From Hemileia vastatrix (taxonomy: Eukaryota > Basidiomycota > Pucciniomycetes > Pucciniales > Zaghouaniaceae): a DNA stretch of 64,000 bases. Each line of letters begins with the position of its first letter. Position 1 is the stretch's first letter. The translations under genes and the position numbers were made by a program. The stretch is from assembly GCA_030280995.1 (NCBI GenBank), contig JASXTE010000011.1:5737501-5801500 (forward strand), read 5' to 3'. Shown here piece after piece: positions 22,280 to 32,600 of this stretch. Under the pieces are notes generated by a model. It was not told the origin of the DNA, searched no databases, and saw only the letters and a list, made by a program, of their open reading frames with translations.

Positions 22280-25200
22280 ATGTCCAACAATTTGACAGAA
22301 AAAATGGATAACATGCAAGTGGATGAAATAGAAATTGACTATGATGCTGACACTGTAAGTTCTTCTAAAGTTGGTCATAAAAAATCTTATGCTAACACAA
22401 AGAATTCACATACTGCAGGATGTGGAAATGACAGGAAATGCAAACAAACCAAACCCCCTTCCCCCAGTACCACAGAAGGAAGTAAAGCCTCTAGTGCCTC
22501 AAGAAGGTCTTCCAAAAGGCTTCAAAATAAAAAAGCTTCCACTGCCACAACAAATCAGCAACCTATCCAGTCATATAAAAGAGTTGAAGACAGAAGATAT
22601 GACGTACAAAGCAAAGGTAGACACATTGTGGGATCAGGTCCAAGAACTCAGGAACCAGATTCAGGCCCAGGCCCCTCCTCAATTGCCTCCCAATCAGCTT
22701 CAATTTCAGGCTCAACCTTCACAGCCACCCAGCTCAACCATCCAAAATCCAAATACTATGGAAGTAGAGCAATGGAAATGGGATTATCTAATGAGTCACT
22801 ACCAACAGAATGTGCAACACCCTCCTCATCATCAGCCTGGCCCATCCAGAACACCCAATTTCCATCCACCTCCTCATCCCTACCAACAAAGCAGGAGAAA
22901 GAAGGCCCAAGCACAATCCCAAACCCAGTCCCAGGGGAAGTTTCCTCCTCTGCCATGGTAAGTAATTTGGTTGATAGTCACTTGGGTATGTTTTCTAATA
23001 AATCTTCTTCTGCAGGTAATATTATTGAACATGGTGAAAGAACAGTTAAACCTGTTAAAAGACAGCTTCCTGTAACTAGTAGCCCTATTGATGTAATTAG
23101 CAAATTGTCATTTGATGAACCTTTACATTTAACTTCTACATCTTTAATTAATCCTTCTCTTGCAATTAAAAATGATTCTGTTCCCCCTGAAATCTATAAC
23201 TTAATTGAAAAAACTTCTGAGGAAATATTGAAAGATACCCTTGATTTTAATATTGTGAAAGACAAACATGTGAGAGACGTGTTAATCCATGAAAATGATA
23301 GATTAAATAATTTACACTTGCAATGTAAAGTGAGTTCTTCTGTACAAGATACAGCTTATTTAAAAATTAAAGAAACCTTAAATATTGTTCTTAGTCAACA
23401 AAAACAAATAAGAAGTGACCATAGAGCTATCTCAGATAGAAATATCAGTCTACATAAGACATTGAGTGAATTGAAACCCCTTATTGAGGAAAATTATTCA
23501 TTCAAAAATGAAATAAAATCTCTACAAAATGAGTTTAAGAAGCTAAAAAATGACTTCCATGCACTAAGTACCAAACACTCAGTTTCTGAGGACAGAAATG
23601 TTCTATCTCTTGCAAAAGTAAATGACCAGATGTCTGAAATTCCAAGAATAAGAAACTATGTGTCTGACCTACAGGAAAAGTTCTCAACCTTAACCATCAA
23701 TAATGAATTAAATGAGATTTCTGCAAATAAGCTGCATAAAAATAATGGGAAAAAACCTGAACAAAGTTCATCCTTTCTTCCTCATATTTCAACCATTAAA
23801 CAAACTGACAATGAGTCTGTAAAATCTTTTGCTACTAGCAAAAAATCTTGTGATGGTCATGCACCAGCTGTTTCTGTAAATAATGAAATTTCTGAACACC
23901 TGGCTAAACTTCAGGAATTATTACTAATGAATAATTCAAACCAAAAAGTGGACCATCCCAGTAGTCAGAAAAATTGGCCTAAGTTAGACCAATATCCTAC
24001 CTTTGATGGTGATTCTTCCTCTGATTGGCAACACTTTATCCAGAGAATTGATAATTTAAAGAGATCTTATAAACTACCTGATGAGGAGATTGTTTCTAAG
24101 CTAATTTCTTTATTTTCCAATGTAGCCTTGATGTGGTATGAATCTGTCCTCTTAGATAACAATCATTATACATGGAATGATTGGAGATCCTTGATTGAGA
24201 ATCAATTTGGTGGTTCAAAATTCAGGTTAGCTCAGCAAAGACTGTATGAGAATACTAGATATGTATCCTCCTCTGTTGAAAAGCCCATTGTTTTTCTGAT
24301 GAAAATAACTAAAATCCTTAGAGCAATTGATCCAAAGATGGATTATGATATTTGGAGAGATAAAATCTTGTATAAATTACCAAATTCTCTTAGGGATTTG
24401 ATTGTTGCTAGAACTGAGCATGTAAGGGAAAATTCTTCTTTCATTAATATCTGTAATGAGGTACTACTCAACCATAGATATGAACCAAAGAATTACCTTA
24501 GTAAATCCTATAATGATCAGAATAAACCTTCTATAAAGCTCCCAGAAAAATCTGGTAAACCCTCTGCCCCAGTTGCACCTAAAAAATATGCAACAAATAC
24601 TTGTTATAAATGTAACAAACCGTGGCAAAAGGGTCATGTTTGTGACAAGAAAATTCATCTTGTTGAACAAAATGAAGACACTGATGAAATTGAACTTGAT
24701 GTCAATAATTCTTCCAGTGACTGTGAAAGTAATATCTCCTATGACAATGAATCTGTTAAAGATGTTTTAATGTTGGAACATGATGTCCATTATTTAAATA
24801 ATATATCTGAAGATTGTGTATTGAATTTATCTTCAGTAGAAAATGCTGAGATAATTAAAGATATTACTAACAATTCTATTCCTATATCCCCTTTAAAGGC
24901 ACCTGTTATCATTAATGGTAAAAATGTTGATGTAGTTCTTGATTCTGGTGCTGGAGGAAGTGTAGTATCTGAAAAAGCTTTGGCTTCAGTGGATAAGGAA
25001 TATTTGAGTAAATTATTGCCTATAACTTCTGAAAAATGGAGAGGGTATGGTTCTACCTTATTTCCTATTGGCAAATACAAAACCTCTGTATTCTTCAAAT
25101 ATAATGGTGGTTTTGTCAGAGCTATTTGTGAGTTTGTTGTCATGAAAAATGATAATTTGAGCAATTGGTTTATTATGGGAAATGATATTTTAACCATGTT

Positions 25201-28200
25201 TGGTGTAAAACTAGACCCAGCAAATAATTGCTTTACCTTAGGAATGAATGGGAAAAGAAAATTCAAAATTTCTTCTCCTAAACCTTCTGGGCATTTGTTG
25301 AAATCTTGTAACTCACTGACCCAATGTAAAGGTAGAACAACAACTGAAATGGATGATTTATTACATGAAATAAATACCGCTTCTTTTGGTGATCATTTGA
25401 CTAATGAACAAAAGGATTCTATTGTTGCCTCTATTACCTCTTTCCCTATGGCTTTTGCTCATGGTTCTCATGTCTTGGGAATTGTTCAGGAAGAAATGAA
25501 AATTACCTTATCCTGTAATTTGAGTGATATTCCTCCTTCCCTTAAGAAAAAACCATATCCTGCTTCTCCATCAAAAAGAAAAGATATTGAAGATAATATT
25601 GAAACATTATTGAAAATGAATATCATTGAGAAAGTGAATGTCACCCCCAAATATTGTGTCATCTCCCCAGTCTTGATTTCATATGAAAAAGATAAAGCTA
25701 GATTATGTGGAGATTACAGAGCTTTAAATACTTATACTGTTGATGATATTTATCCTTTACCCAGAATTAATTCAATACATGCTACCTTGCAAGGTGCAAA
25801 ATTTATTAGTTGTCTGGATGGTAATAAAGGTTATCATCAAGTTCCAGTTGAGAAAAATTCTCAAAATTTTTTGCTTATTGCTACTCATATGGGAATATAT
25901 AAGTATGTTAGGATGCCATTTGGCCCTAAAAATGCTCCTTCAGTTTTCCAGAAAGTCATGGATAACACTTTCCATCAAGAAATTATTGAAGGTTGGCTCA
26001 TGGTTTATATTGATGATATTATTGTTTTTTCTAAAACTTTTGATGAACATATGATTCACTTGAATAGAGTTTTCCAAAAAATGGATGAAATCAATATGAC
26101 CTTATCTTTAAAAAAGTGTAAATTTGGTTTTCAATCTTTGAAAGTCCTTGGCCATGTTGTGTCAGGCTTACAAATTTGTGTAGACCATAATAAAGTTGCT
26201 GCCATTCAAAATGTTAAAGCACCAACTTCTGTAAGAGAAATCCAAAGTTTTTTGGGTATGTGTTGCTATTATAGACAATATATTAAAAATTATCAGGTCA
26301 TAGCCTTGCCTCTTACAAAACTAACCAGAAAAGATGTTGCTTTTCTCTGGAATGATGACTGTCAGAAAGCTTTTAATACATTGAAAAATTTCTTAATGAC
26401 AGCCCCTATATTGGCTCTCCCAGATTTTAACAAGCCATTTGTACTTTATACAGATGCTAGCTTTATTGGTCTGGGTGCTGCCCTTCACCAAAAGCAAATT
26501 ATTAATGATAAATCCTCAGAGGTTGTAATTTGTTATATTTCAAGAACCTTAAGAAATAGTGAATTGAAATATGGTGCCACTCAATTGGAGTGCTTAGCAG
26601 TTGTTTGGGCTCTTGAGAAACTTCATTACTACTTGGATGACCAAAAATTTGAGTTGGTAACTGACTGTAGTGCTGTGAAATCTCTCTTAAACCTCAAAAC
26701 ACCTAACAGACATATGTTCAGGTGGCAACTTGCTGTTCAGGAATACAGAGGAAGGATGACTATTATCCACAGAGCTGGAAATGTTCACTCTAATGTTGAT
26801 ATGCTCTCCAGATTGCCTCTGCCAAATAATGACTCCAATCCTGCTTATGTACCTGAGGATGACACTGTTCATATACATGGTATATTTATAGTTGATATGG
26901 AAGAAGAGTTATTACAGTTAATACTGGATTCATATGATGAAGATTCTGACTTAAATAAATTAGTTACTATTTTGAATGATCCTAATAATGCTTCAATTCA
27001 AGCATTAATAAAAACTCTTCCTGCAAAATACCAAAATGCTTTAAATAAAGGAAAGTTTTCTATTGAAGATGGTTATATATATTATAGAAGGAAGCTTACC
27101 AATGTAATTGTTATTCCTCCTTCAATGAAAGAAACTATCCTCAAACTTTGTCATGATGACATATTAGCTGGTCATTTTGATCTTGAAAAAACATTGATTA
27201 GAATCAAAAACACTGCATGGTGGGCTAATATGTCTGAAGACACAAAATTATATGTTGAATCTTGTGATTCCTGCCAAAAATCTAAAAGGTTAACAGGTAA
27301 GAGAGCAGGGTTATTACAACATATTGAAGCACCTAGTGCTCCCTGGAAAATCATTAATATGGATTTTGTCACTGGTCTTCCTGTTGCAGGTAAAGACAGC
27401 TTTAACTCTTGTTGGGTAATAGTTGATAGATTCACAAAAATGTGCAAATTTATTCCAACCCACAAAGATGTATCCACCAAGGAATTAGTTTTCTTATGGT
27501 GGTCTTACATGTTTAATATTATTGGTTTTCCAAAAGCCATTATCTCTGATAGGGATCCAAAATTCACTTCTGAGTTTTGGACCTCTTTGATGGATATTTG
27601 TGGCTGTGAGTTAAAATTGTCTACAGCTCACCATCCTCAGACTGATGGTCTAGCTGAAAGAATGATTCAAACTCTGGAAGATATGATTAGAAGGTATTGT
27701 GCCTTTGGTTTAGAATATAAAGATAATGACAGATTTACTCATGATTGGGTCACTCTTTTGCCTGGTCTTGAATTTGCATATAATAGCACTGTTCATTCTG
27801 TCACTGAGAAAAAGCCTTTTGAACTTTGGTTAGGTTATGTCCCAAACACTCCTGCTCAAATTCTCAATAATAAATTACCTAAGTTGGAACTGCACCCTGG
27901 TGTAAAATCTTTTATGCAAATGCAACAGCTATGTAGAAAACATGCTCAGAATTGTATTGATAAAGCATTTGAATATGAAAAGAAAAGATGGGATAAATCC
28001 CATAAAGAATACACATTTAACAAGGGTGATGAAGTGTTGATCTCTACTGTCCATTTCAATTTACAAGGTAACCACAAATTAAAAGATCCTTTTGTAGGAC
28101 CATTTGTTGTTAAAAGAATGGTTGGTGATAATGCAGTAGAAGTTGTATTGTATTCTCCATATGATAGGAAACATCCTGTCTTTCCCATTTCTTTGCTTAA

Positions 28201-28447
28201 GCCTTATACTTCCAACAGTGACTTATTTCCAAAAAGAAGAGGAAGACCTAAGAAAAACCCTCAGGAAGTCACAGAAACAGCAGAAATTGATAAAATTCTC
28301 AATGATAGAATTATCACTTCTGAAAGAGGTACTGAATATTTATTGAGATATAAGAACAAATCATCTGAACATGATGCATGGATACCTGGCAAAGAAATTT
28401 CAAATCTGCCTGCTCTGTTGAAAAAATACAAAAAGAAAAAATCTTAG
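22280..28447 (+). CDS. Gag-Pol polyprotein of gypsy A (2055 aa)
   Basis: This is a single-frame polyprotein that would build the particle and copy and integrate the element. Approximate residues: 1-60 acidic/Ser-rich N-terminus (MDNMQVDEIEIDYD); 100-230 low-complexity stretch overlapped by another frame; 370-445 coiled coil; 565-730 capsid-type Gag (NWPKLDQYPTFDGD, WYESVLLD); 775-788 zinc knuckle C-X2-C-X7-H-X-C; protease D888-S-G; RT with D1180 (CLDGNKGYHQ) and YIDD 1243-1246; RNase H D1392 (YTDAS); integrase zinc finger H1625/H1632/C1662/C1665; DD35E D1695, D1757, E1793; GPF 1940; AT-hook-like RRGRPKK at 1986-1992; C-terminal chromodomain to 2055. The start is the first ATG after the leader and is conserved in B. 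At 2055 aa it is longer than most fused gypsy Gag-Pols because of the N-terminal extension. All catalytic residues are present. Confidence 0.95.
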   Translation: MSNNLTEKMDNMQVDEIEIDYDADTVSSSKVGHKKSYANTKNSHTAGCGNDRKCKQTKPPSPSTTEGSKASSASRRSSKRLQNKKASTATTNQQPIQSYKRVEDRRYDVQSKGRHIVGSGPRTQEPDSGPGPSSIASQSASISGSTFTATQLNHPKSKYYGSRAMEMGLSNESLPTECATPSSSSAWPIQNTQFPSTSSSLPTKQEKEGPSTIPNPVPGEVSSSAMVSNLVDSHLGMFSNKSSSAGNIIEHGERTVKPVKRQLPVTSSPIDVISKLSFDEPLHLTSTSLINPSLAIKNDSVPPEIYNLIEKTSEEILKDTLDFNIVKDKHVRDVLIHENDRLNNLHLQCKVSSSVQDTAYLKIKETLNIVLSQQKQIRSDHRAISDRNISLHKTLSELKPLIEENYSFKNEIKSLQNEFKKLKNDFHALSTKHSVSEDRNVLSLAKVNDQMSEIPRIRNYVSDLQEKFSTLTINNELNEISANKLHKNNGKKPEQSSSFLPHISTIKQTDNESVKSFATSKKSCDGHAPAVSVNNEISEHLAKLQELLLMNNSNQKVDHPSSQKNWPKLDQYPTFDGDSSSDWQHFIQRIDNLKRSYKLPDEEIVSKLISLFSNVALMWYESVLLDNNHYTWNDWRSLIENQFGGSKFRLAQQRLYENTRYVSSSVEKPIVFLMKITKILRAIDPKMDYDIWRDKILYKLPNSLRDLIVARTEHVRENSSFINICNEVLLNHRYEPKNYLSKSYNDQNKPSIKLPEKSGKPSAPVAPKKYATNTCYKCNKPWQKGHVCDKKIHLVEQNEDTDEIELDVNNSSSDCESNISYDNESVKDVLMLEHDVHYLNNISEDCVLNLSSVENAEIIKDITNNSIPISPLKAPVIINGKNVDVVLDSGAGGSVVSEKALASVDKEYLSKLLPITSEKWRGYGSTLFPIGKYKTSVFFKYNGGFVRAICEFVVMKNDNLSNWFIMGNDILTMFGVKLDPANNCFTLGMNGKRKFKISSPKPSGHLLKSCNSLTQCKGRTTTEMDDLLHEINTASFGDHLTNEQKDSIVASITSFPMAFAHGSHVLGIVQEEMKITLSCNLSDIPPSLKKKPYPASPSKRKDIEDNIETLLKMNIIEKVNVTPKYCVISPVLISYEKDKARLCGDYRALNTYTVDDIYPLPRINSIHATLQGAKFISCLDGNKGYHQVPVEKNSQNFLLIATHMGIYKYVRMPFGPKNAPSVFQKVMDNTFHQEIIEGWLMVYIDDIIVFSKTFDEHMIHLNRVFQKMDEINMTLSLKKCKFGFQSLKVLGHVVSGLQICVDHNKVAAIQNVKAPTSVREIQSFLGMCCYYRQYIKNYQVIALPLTKLTRKDVAFLWNDDCQKAFNTLKNFLMTAPILALPDFNKPFVLYTDASFIGLGAALHQKQIINDKSSEVVICYISRTLRNSELKYGATQLECLAVVWALEKLHYYLDDQKFELVTDCSAVKSLLNLKTPNRHMFRWQLAVQEYRGRMTIIHRAGNVHSNVDMLSRLPLPNNDSNPAYVPEDDTVHIHGIFIVDMEEELLQLILDSYDEDSDLNKLVTILNDPNNASIQALIKTLPAKYQNALNKGKFSIEDGYIYYRRKLTNVIVIPPSMKETILKLCHDDILAGHFDLEKTLIRIKNTAWWANMSEDTKLYVESCDSCQKSKRLTGKRAGLLQHIEAPSAPWKIINMDFVTGLPVAGKDSFNSCWVIVDRFTKMCKFIPTHKDVSTKELVFLWWSYMFNIIGFPKAIISDRDPKFTSEFWTSLMDICGCELKLSTAHHPQTDGLAERMIQTLEDMIRRYCAFGLEYKDNDRFTHDWVTLLPGLEFAYNSTVHSVTEKKPFELWLGYVPNTPAQILNNKLPKLELHPGVKSFMQMQQLCRKHAQNCIDKAFEYEKKRWDKSHKEYTFNKGDEVLISTVHFNLQGNHKLKDPFVGPFVVKRMVGDNAVEVVLYSPYDRKHPVFPISLLKPYTSNSDLFPKRRGRPKKNPQEVTETAEIDKILNDRIITSERGTEYLLRYKNKSSEHDAWIPGKEISNLPALLKKYKKKKS
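22371..22961 (+). CDS. Overlapping open frame inside gag of gypsy A (ovORF, 196 aa)
   Basis: It lies wholly within gag, +1 relative to it, and its family is unknown to me. Visible parts: 42-60 basic segment PQEGLPKGFKIKKLPLPQ; 66-99 predicted coiled coil (SHIKELKTEDM, VDTLWDQVQELRNQI); 100-128 Gln/Pro-rich; 133-140 EQWKWDYL; 157-160 GPSR; 169-178 HPYQQSRRKK; end FPPLPW-stop. Counterparts occur in B (18084-18437), C (53492-53948, one frameshift) and D (39107-39460), all ending in Pro-Trp-stop. Between A and C this frame keeps the W-WDYL, GPSR, HPYQ and RKK signature, while the gag frame over the same bases is hardly alignable, so the overlapping frame seems the constrained one. Translation could use internal ATGs (codon 1 or 77) or a frame switch from the gag N-terminus. 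It may be a structural or RNA/DNA-binding accessory protein; the function is unknown. Confidence 0.55.
   Translation: MVIKNLMLTQRIHILQDVEMTGNANKPNPLPPVPQKEVKPLVPQEGLPKGFKIKKLPLPQQISNLSSHIKELKTEDMTYKAKVDTLWDQVQELRNQIQAQAPPQLPPNQLQFQAQPSQPPSSTIQNPNTMEVEQWKWDYLMSHYQQNVQHPPHHQPGPSRTPNFHPPPHPYQQSRRKKAQAQSQTQSQGKFPPLPW
22958..23015 (+). other. Candidate 58-nt GT-AG intron at the end of the overlapping frame
   Basis: GTAAGT starts right after the ATG of CCATGG and TCTGCAG ends 58 bases later, with TTCTAAT as a possible branch site. The same 58-base GT...AG spacing occurs in B (18434-18491), C (53945-54002) and D (39457-39514). Gag-Pol of A is open through it, and removal (58 is not a multiple of 3) would shift the gag frame to an early stop. 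It could therefore be a switch making a short Gag, or merely a conserved coding stretch. Confidence 0.3.
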
Positions 28448-28467
28448 CATTTTTTTATTGTTTTTTT

Positions 28468-28480
28468 TAGAGTGAGGGAG
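28468..28480 (+). promoter_or_regulatory. Polypurine tract of gypsy A
   Basis: TAGAGTGAGGGAG directly precedes the 3' LTR; B, C and G have the same sequence or a near match there. It is the expected plus-strand primer site. Confidence 0.8.
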
Positions 28481-29617
28481 TGTCAGCCAGGCTATTCCAG
28501 GAGTCCAGTAAATGATATATAAATTATAAAACCTTAAAGAGTGAGTAAGACTTGTATTTAATGAATATAACTTAATATTTTATTACATAATGAAATTATA
28601 TAAGAATTTTATTATATACAAATGTTACATTAAATTTATTGGTTATATATATTTTTATATACAATTAAATTGAGCATAATATAATATATTCTACAAATAA
28701 TGGCGCATTTTTATGTATTTAATAATTATAAATTTTTATTTAATTAATTAAAAAACATATATTATAATTACAAGTGTAAATTTGATTTATAATATATTTA
28801 AATTAATTACTTAAATTTATATATTAACTAATACCTCTCATATGATACTAAACAATTATTAAGGACGCTTCTTTTGACCCTTAATTGTGTTAGAAAAAAC
28901 AAATAAATTAATTTGGACTAAATTGAGATTAATTGCTTGTTTTGTTGTGTCAAATTATTTTTTGTTTCACTTAAAATGTCCTCTAATCAGAATGTACCAT
29001 CTGTTGGGAATTATATTTCTCATAGTTCCTATGTTTCCAATCTTGTTTAGTTATTTACTATTGTCACTTACTGATTTGGGGATTAATGGCGGGGAAATTG
29101 GATTCTTAATTGGGCTTTTAATTAATTGTTTCATGTTTTTCTCTATATTGTTATGTTTCATTTACTCTTTTTGATATATTTGTTTTATTCCTTTCTAATC
29201 ATTGTATTTACTGATATAGTAGCGCTTCAGAGGACCCATTGCCTATAAAAGGGCCTTGGATAATCCCCTGTAGCCTTATCACTTATTATACACTCAACAA
29301 ATTAAATACACTTTTTATATTACGTTTATATTCTTTTTATTAGTAATAAAATTCTAATTAAAATTTTATATAACAATTCAAAGGTTGCTTTAAGTCTGAT
29401 AGTAATTATATTGGTTGCCGCGCAGAACTCTTACTTAAATAATAATAATATTTATAAAACCAATTTGTTGTCTCTTCTCAGCTCACTCATCGTTGTCTTC
29501 TCTCAATAAATTAAATAATTTTATTTTATTTCTTTTATTACCCATACTCCTTTCCTCCTTCTCCTCCTCTCATTCCTTCTTCTATTTTTTCTCCTTCTTC
29601 TAGACGACCGGCCGACA
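28481..29617 (+). repeat. 3' LTR of gypsy A
   Basis: Same 1137 bp as the 5' LTR with two substitutions; one of them (C at 20912, T at 28948) is at a CpG. TATAAAAG is at 29244-29251. It is followed by the TGTAG target duplication and then the interrupted protease of B. Confidence 0.95.
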
Positions 29618-32600
29618 TGTAGTGTCTGAAAAAGCACTTGCTTCTGTAGATAAGGATTATCAATGCAAATTATTACCTATAACATCTGAAAAATGGAAAG
29701 ATTATTGTTCTGTTTTATGCCCATTGGCAAATACAAAACCACTGTATTCTTTAAATATAATGGTGGTTTTGTCAGAGCTATTTGTGAATTTGTTGTGATG
29801 AAAAATGACAATTTAAGCAATTGGTTTATCATGGCACATGATATTTTAGCCATGTTTGGAATTAAATCAGATCCTGAAAACAATTGTTTTACTTTGGGAA
29901 TGAATGGGAAAAGAAAATTTAAAATTTCTTATTCTAAAAAGCATTCTTCACCCTTATGAAAATCTTGTCATTCTTTGATTCAATTTAAAGGTAGACAAAC
30001 AGAGGAAATGAATGTATTATTGTCTGAAATTGAAACAGCTTCATTTGGTGATCAATTAACTGATGACCAAAAAGATTCAATAGTAGCCTTAATTACATCT
30101 TTCCCAATGGCTTTTGCTTATGGTTCCCATGTGTTAGGCTTGGTTAAAGATGAAATGAAAAATTTTCTATCCTGCAATAAGGATGAAATACATCCTAGCC
30201 TAAAGAAAAACCCTTACCCTGCTTCTCCCACAAAGAGAAAAGATATAGAAGATAATATCTTAACTTCATTGAGTATGAATATTATTGAAAAAGTAGATGT
30301 TACACCAAAATATTGTGTCATCTCTCCAGTTTTAATCTCTTATGAAAAAGATAAAGCTAGACTTTGTGGAGATTATAGAGCATTAAATACTTATACTGTG
30401 GATGATATTTACCCATTACCCATAATTAGCTCTATACATGCTACCTTACAAGGTGCTAAATTCATAAGCTGTCTGTATGGTAATAAAGGTTAATATCAAA
30501 TACCTGTTGAACAGTCTTCCCAAAAAGTTTTGATAATTGCAACCCATATGGGAATTTACAAATATTTTAGAATGCCGTTTGGCCCTAAAAATGTCCCTTC
30601 AGTATTCCAAAAAGTAATGGATAACACTGTTCATTAGGAAATAATTGAAGGTTGGTTAATGGTTTATAGTTATGACATCATAGTTTTTTCTAAAACTTTT
30701 GATGAACATATACAACACTTGAATAGAGTCTTCCAGAAAATGTATGAAATTAACATGACTTTATCCTTAAAAAAGTGAAAATTTGGGTTTCAATCCTTGA
30801 AAGTCCTGGGTCATGTTGTGTCTGGCTTACAGATCTGTGTAGACCAAGGAAAAGTTGCTGCTATCCAAAGTGTGTCAGCACCAAATTCTGTAAAAGAAAT
30901 ACAGAATTTTTTGGGAATTTGTGGCTACTATAGACAATACATAAATAATTATCAAGTCATAGCCTTAACACTTACCAAACTAACAAGAAAAAATGTGGCT
31001 TATATATGGAATGAGGACAGTCAAAGAGCTTTTGATACATTAAAAAGATGTTTAATGTCAGCTCCAATCCTTGCCCTTCCAGATATTAATAAGCCTTTTG
31101 TTCTTTATACAGATGCAAGTTTTATTGGACTTGGAGCTGCTCTTCATCAAAAACAAATTATTAATGAAAAAGTTTCAGAAGTAGTAATTTGTTATATTTG
31201 AAGAACCTTAAGAAAAAGTCAATTGAAATATGGTGCCACTCAATTAGAGTGCATAGCTGTTGTATGGGATTTAGAAAAGCTTCATTATTATTTGGATGAT
31301 CAAAAGTTTGAATTATTTACTGATTGCAGTGCTGTAAAATCCCTCTTAAACTTGAAAACACCATATAGAAATATGTTTAGATGGCAACTAGCTGTTCAAG
31401 AATACAGAGGTAGAATGACTATGATTCACAGGACTGGAAATTTACATTCAAATGTTGATATGTTTTCCAGATTACCTCTTCCAAATGATGTATCCAATCC
31501 AGCCTCGTACCTTAAGATGCTAAAGTACATATACATGGTATATACTATGTTGATATGGAAAAGGAACTGTTACAATTAATTCTGGATTCATATGATCAAG
31601 ATTCTGATTTGAATAAATTGGTTACAATCTTGAATGATCCAAAGAATGCTTCTATCGAAGCATTGATATAAACTCTTCCTCCAAAGTACCAGAGTGCTTT
31701 GAGTAAAGGAAAGTTTTCAATTGAAGATGGTTATATTTACTACAGGAGAAAACTGACCAATGTCATTTTTATTCCTCTTTCCATGAAAGAAACTATCTTA
31801 AAACTATGTCATGATGACATATTAGCAGGACATTTTGATCTTGAAAAAACCATTATCAGAATCAAAAACACTGCTTGATGGGCTAATATGTCTGAAGACA
31901 CTAAATTGTATGTTGAATCTTGTGATTCTTGTCAAAAATCTAAAATATTGAAAGTTAAAAGAGTAGGATTGTTACAACATATTGAAGCACCTGATGCTCC
32001 TTGGAAAATAATTAACATGGATTTTGTAACTGGTCTTCCTGTAGCAGGTAAAGACAGTTATAACTCTTGTTGGGTAATAGTGGATAGATTCACCAAAATG
32101 TGCATATTTATTCCCACCCACAAAGATGTATCCACAAAAGAATTAGCTTTCTTATGGTGGTCTTACATGTTTAATATTTTTGGATTTCCAAAAGCCATTA
32201 TCTCTGATAGAGATACAAAATTTACATCTGAGTTTTGGACCTCTTTGATGGATATTTGTGGCTGTGAGTTAAAATTGTCTACTGCTCAAAATTCTCAGAC
32301 TGATTGTCTAGCTGGAAGAATGATTCGAACTCTGGAAGATATGATTAGAAGGTATTGTGCCTTTGGATTAGAATATAAAGACAATGAAAGATTTACTTAT
32401 GACTGGGTCACTCTATTGCCTGGTCTTGAATATGCATATAATAGCACTGTTCATTCTGTCACTGAGAAAAAGCCTTTTGAGCTTTGGTTAGGTTATGTCC
32501 CAAACACTCCTGCTCAAATTCTCAATAATAAATTACCTAAGTTGGAACTACACCCTGGTGTAAAATATTTTATGCAAATTCAACAGCTATGCAGAAAACA

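Larger units (their letters stand above)
20445..29617 (+). mobile_element. Gypsy A: intact, young Ty3/Gypsy chromovirus
   Basis: A 9173-bp LTR retrotransposon has LTRs of 1137 bp each (20445-21581, 28481-29617) that differ, by eye, at only two positions (20912/28948 C/T and 21136/29172 A/T). The 5-bp TSD TGTAG (20440-20444, 29618-29622) is perfect. It contains a primer site, a leader of about 0.7 kb, one uninterrupted Gag-Pol of 2055 codons and a purine tract before the 3' LTR. It was inserted into the protease of gypsy B. It is the only element in the window that looks autonomous. Confidence 0.97.
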
